From Nitrospirota bacterium (GTDB taxonomy: Bacteria > Nitrospirota > Nitrospiria > Nitrospirales > UBA8639), in contig JAOUQB010000120.1 of assembly GCA_029879555.1 (NCBI GenBank), forward strand, positions 1-7,040: a stretch of DNA of 7,040 nucleotides. The letters run 5' to 3'. This document shows, in pieces, positions 4,540 through 7,040 of the stretch (position 1 is its first letter; every line of letters begins with the position of its first letter). The notes under the pieces were generated by a model. The model saw nothing but the letters and a program-made list of their open reading frames with translations, made no database searches and had not been told where the DNA came from. Position numbers and translations under genes: made by a program.

Positions 4540-7040
<2,501 letters not shown>

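Overview
The window comes from a bacterial chromosome and looks like ordinary core-genome sequence with a few lineage-specific small genes. It holds the end of dapA, then dapB (lysine/diaminopimelate synthesis), hemL (tetrapyrrole synthesis), and the 3' part of an rRNA operon on the minus strand (most of 23S, then 5S). The GSAM sequence style, the small gene beside dapB and the moderate G+C suggest a Nitrospira-like (Nitrospirota) bacterium. This is recognition from memory, not a search, and I hold it at about even odds.

Layout. 1-952 (+): dapA tail and dapB, 11 bases apart, an evident operon. 953-1346 (+): a 78-residue acidic-tailed protein, possibly ribbon-helix-helix, with its own promoter-like TTGACA/TGTTAT pair and a 10-bp palindrome in its leader. 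1404-1958 (-): a predicted exported protein with four C-x6-C motifs, three of them in clear repeats. 1959-2463: a long gap with small hairpins, no convincing gene, and a possible decayed repeat. 2464-3747 (-): hemL, with a GTG start behind a very strong Shine-Dalgarno. 3748-3891: a divergent A+T-rich promoter region. 3892-4251 (+): a single-domain STAS protein that lacks the usual phosphorylatable serine. 4265-4311: a strong hairpin terminator serving the rRNA operon and probably the STAS gene too. 4320-4435 (-): 5S rRNA. 4436-4539: spacer with a long imperfect stem-loop and no tRNA. 4540-7040 (-): 23S rRNA, lacking roughly its first 450 bases, which lie beyond the right edge.

No CRISPR array, transposase, integrase, defence system or obvious new multi-gene system is visible. 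The least explained items are the C-x6-C repeat protein, the STAS protein without an acceptor serine, and the gap at 2017-2463. The dap genes form one pathway unit; the other genes show no functional link beyond proximity.
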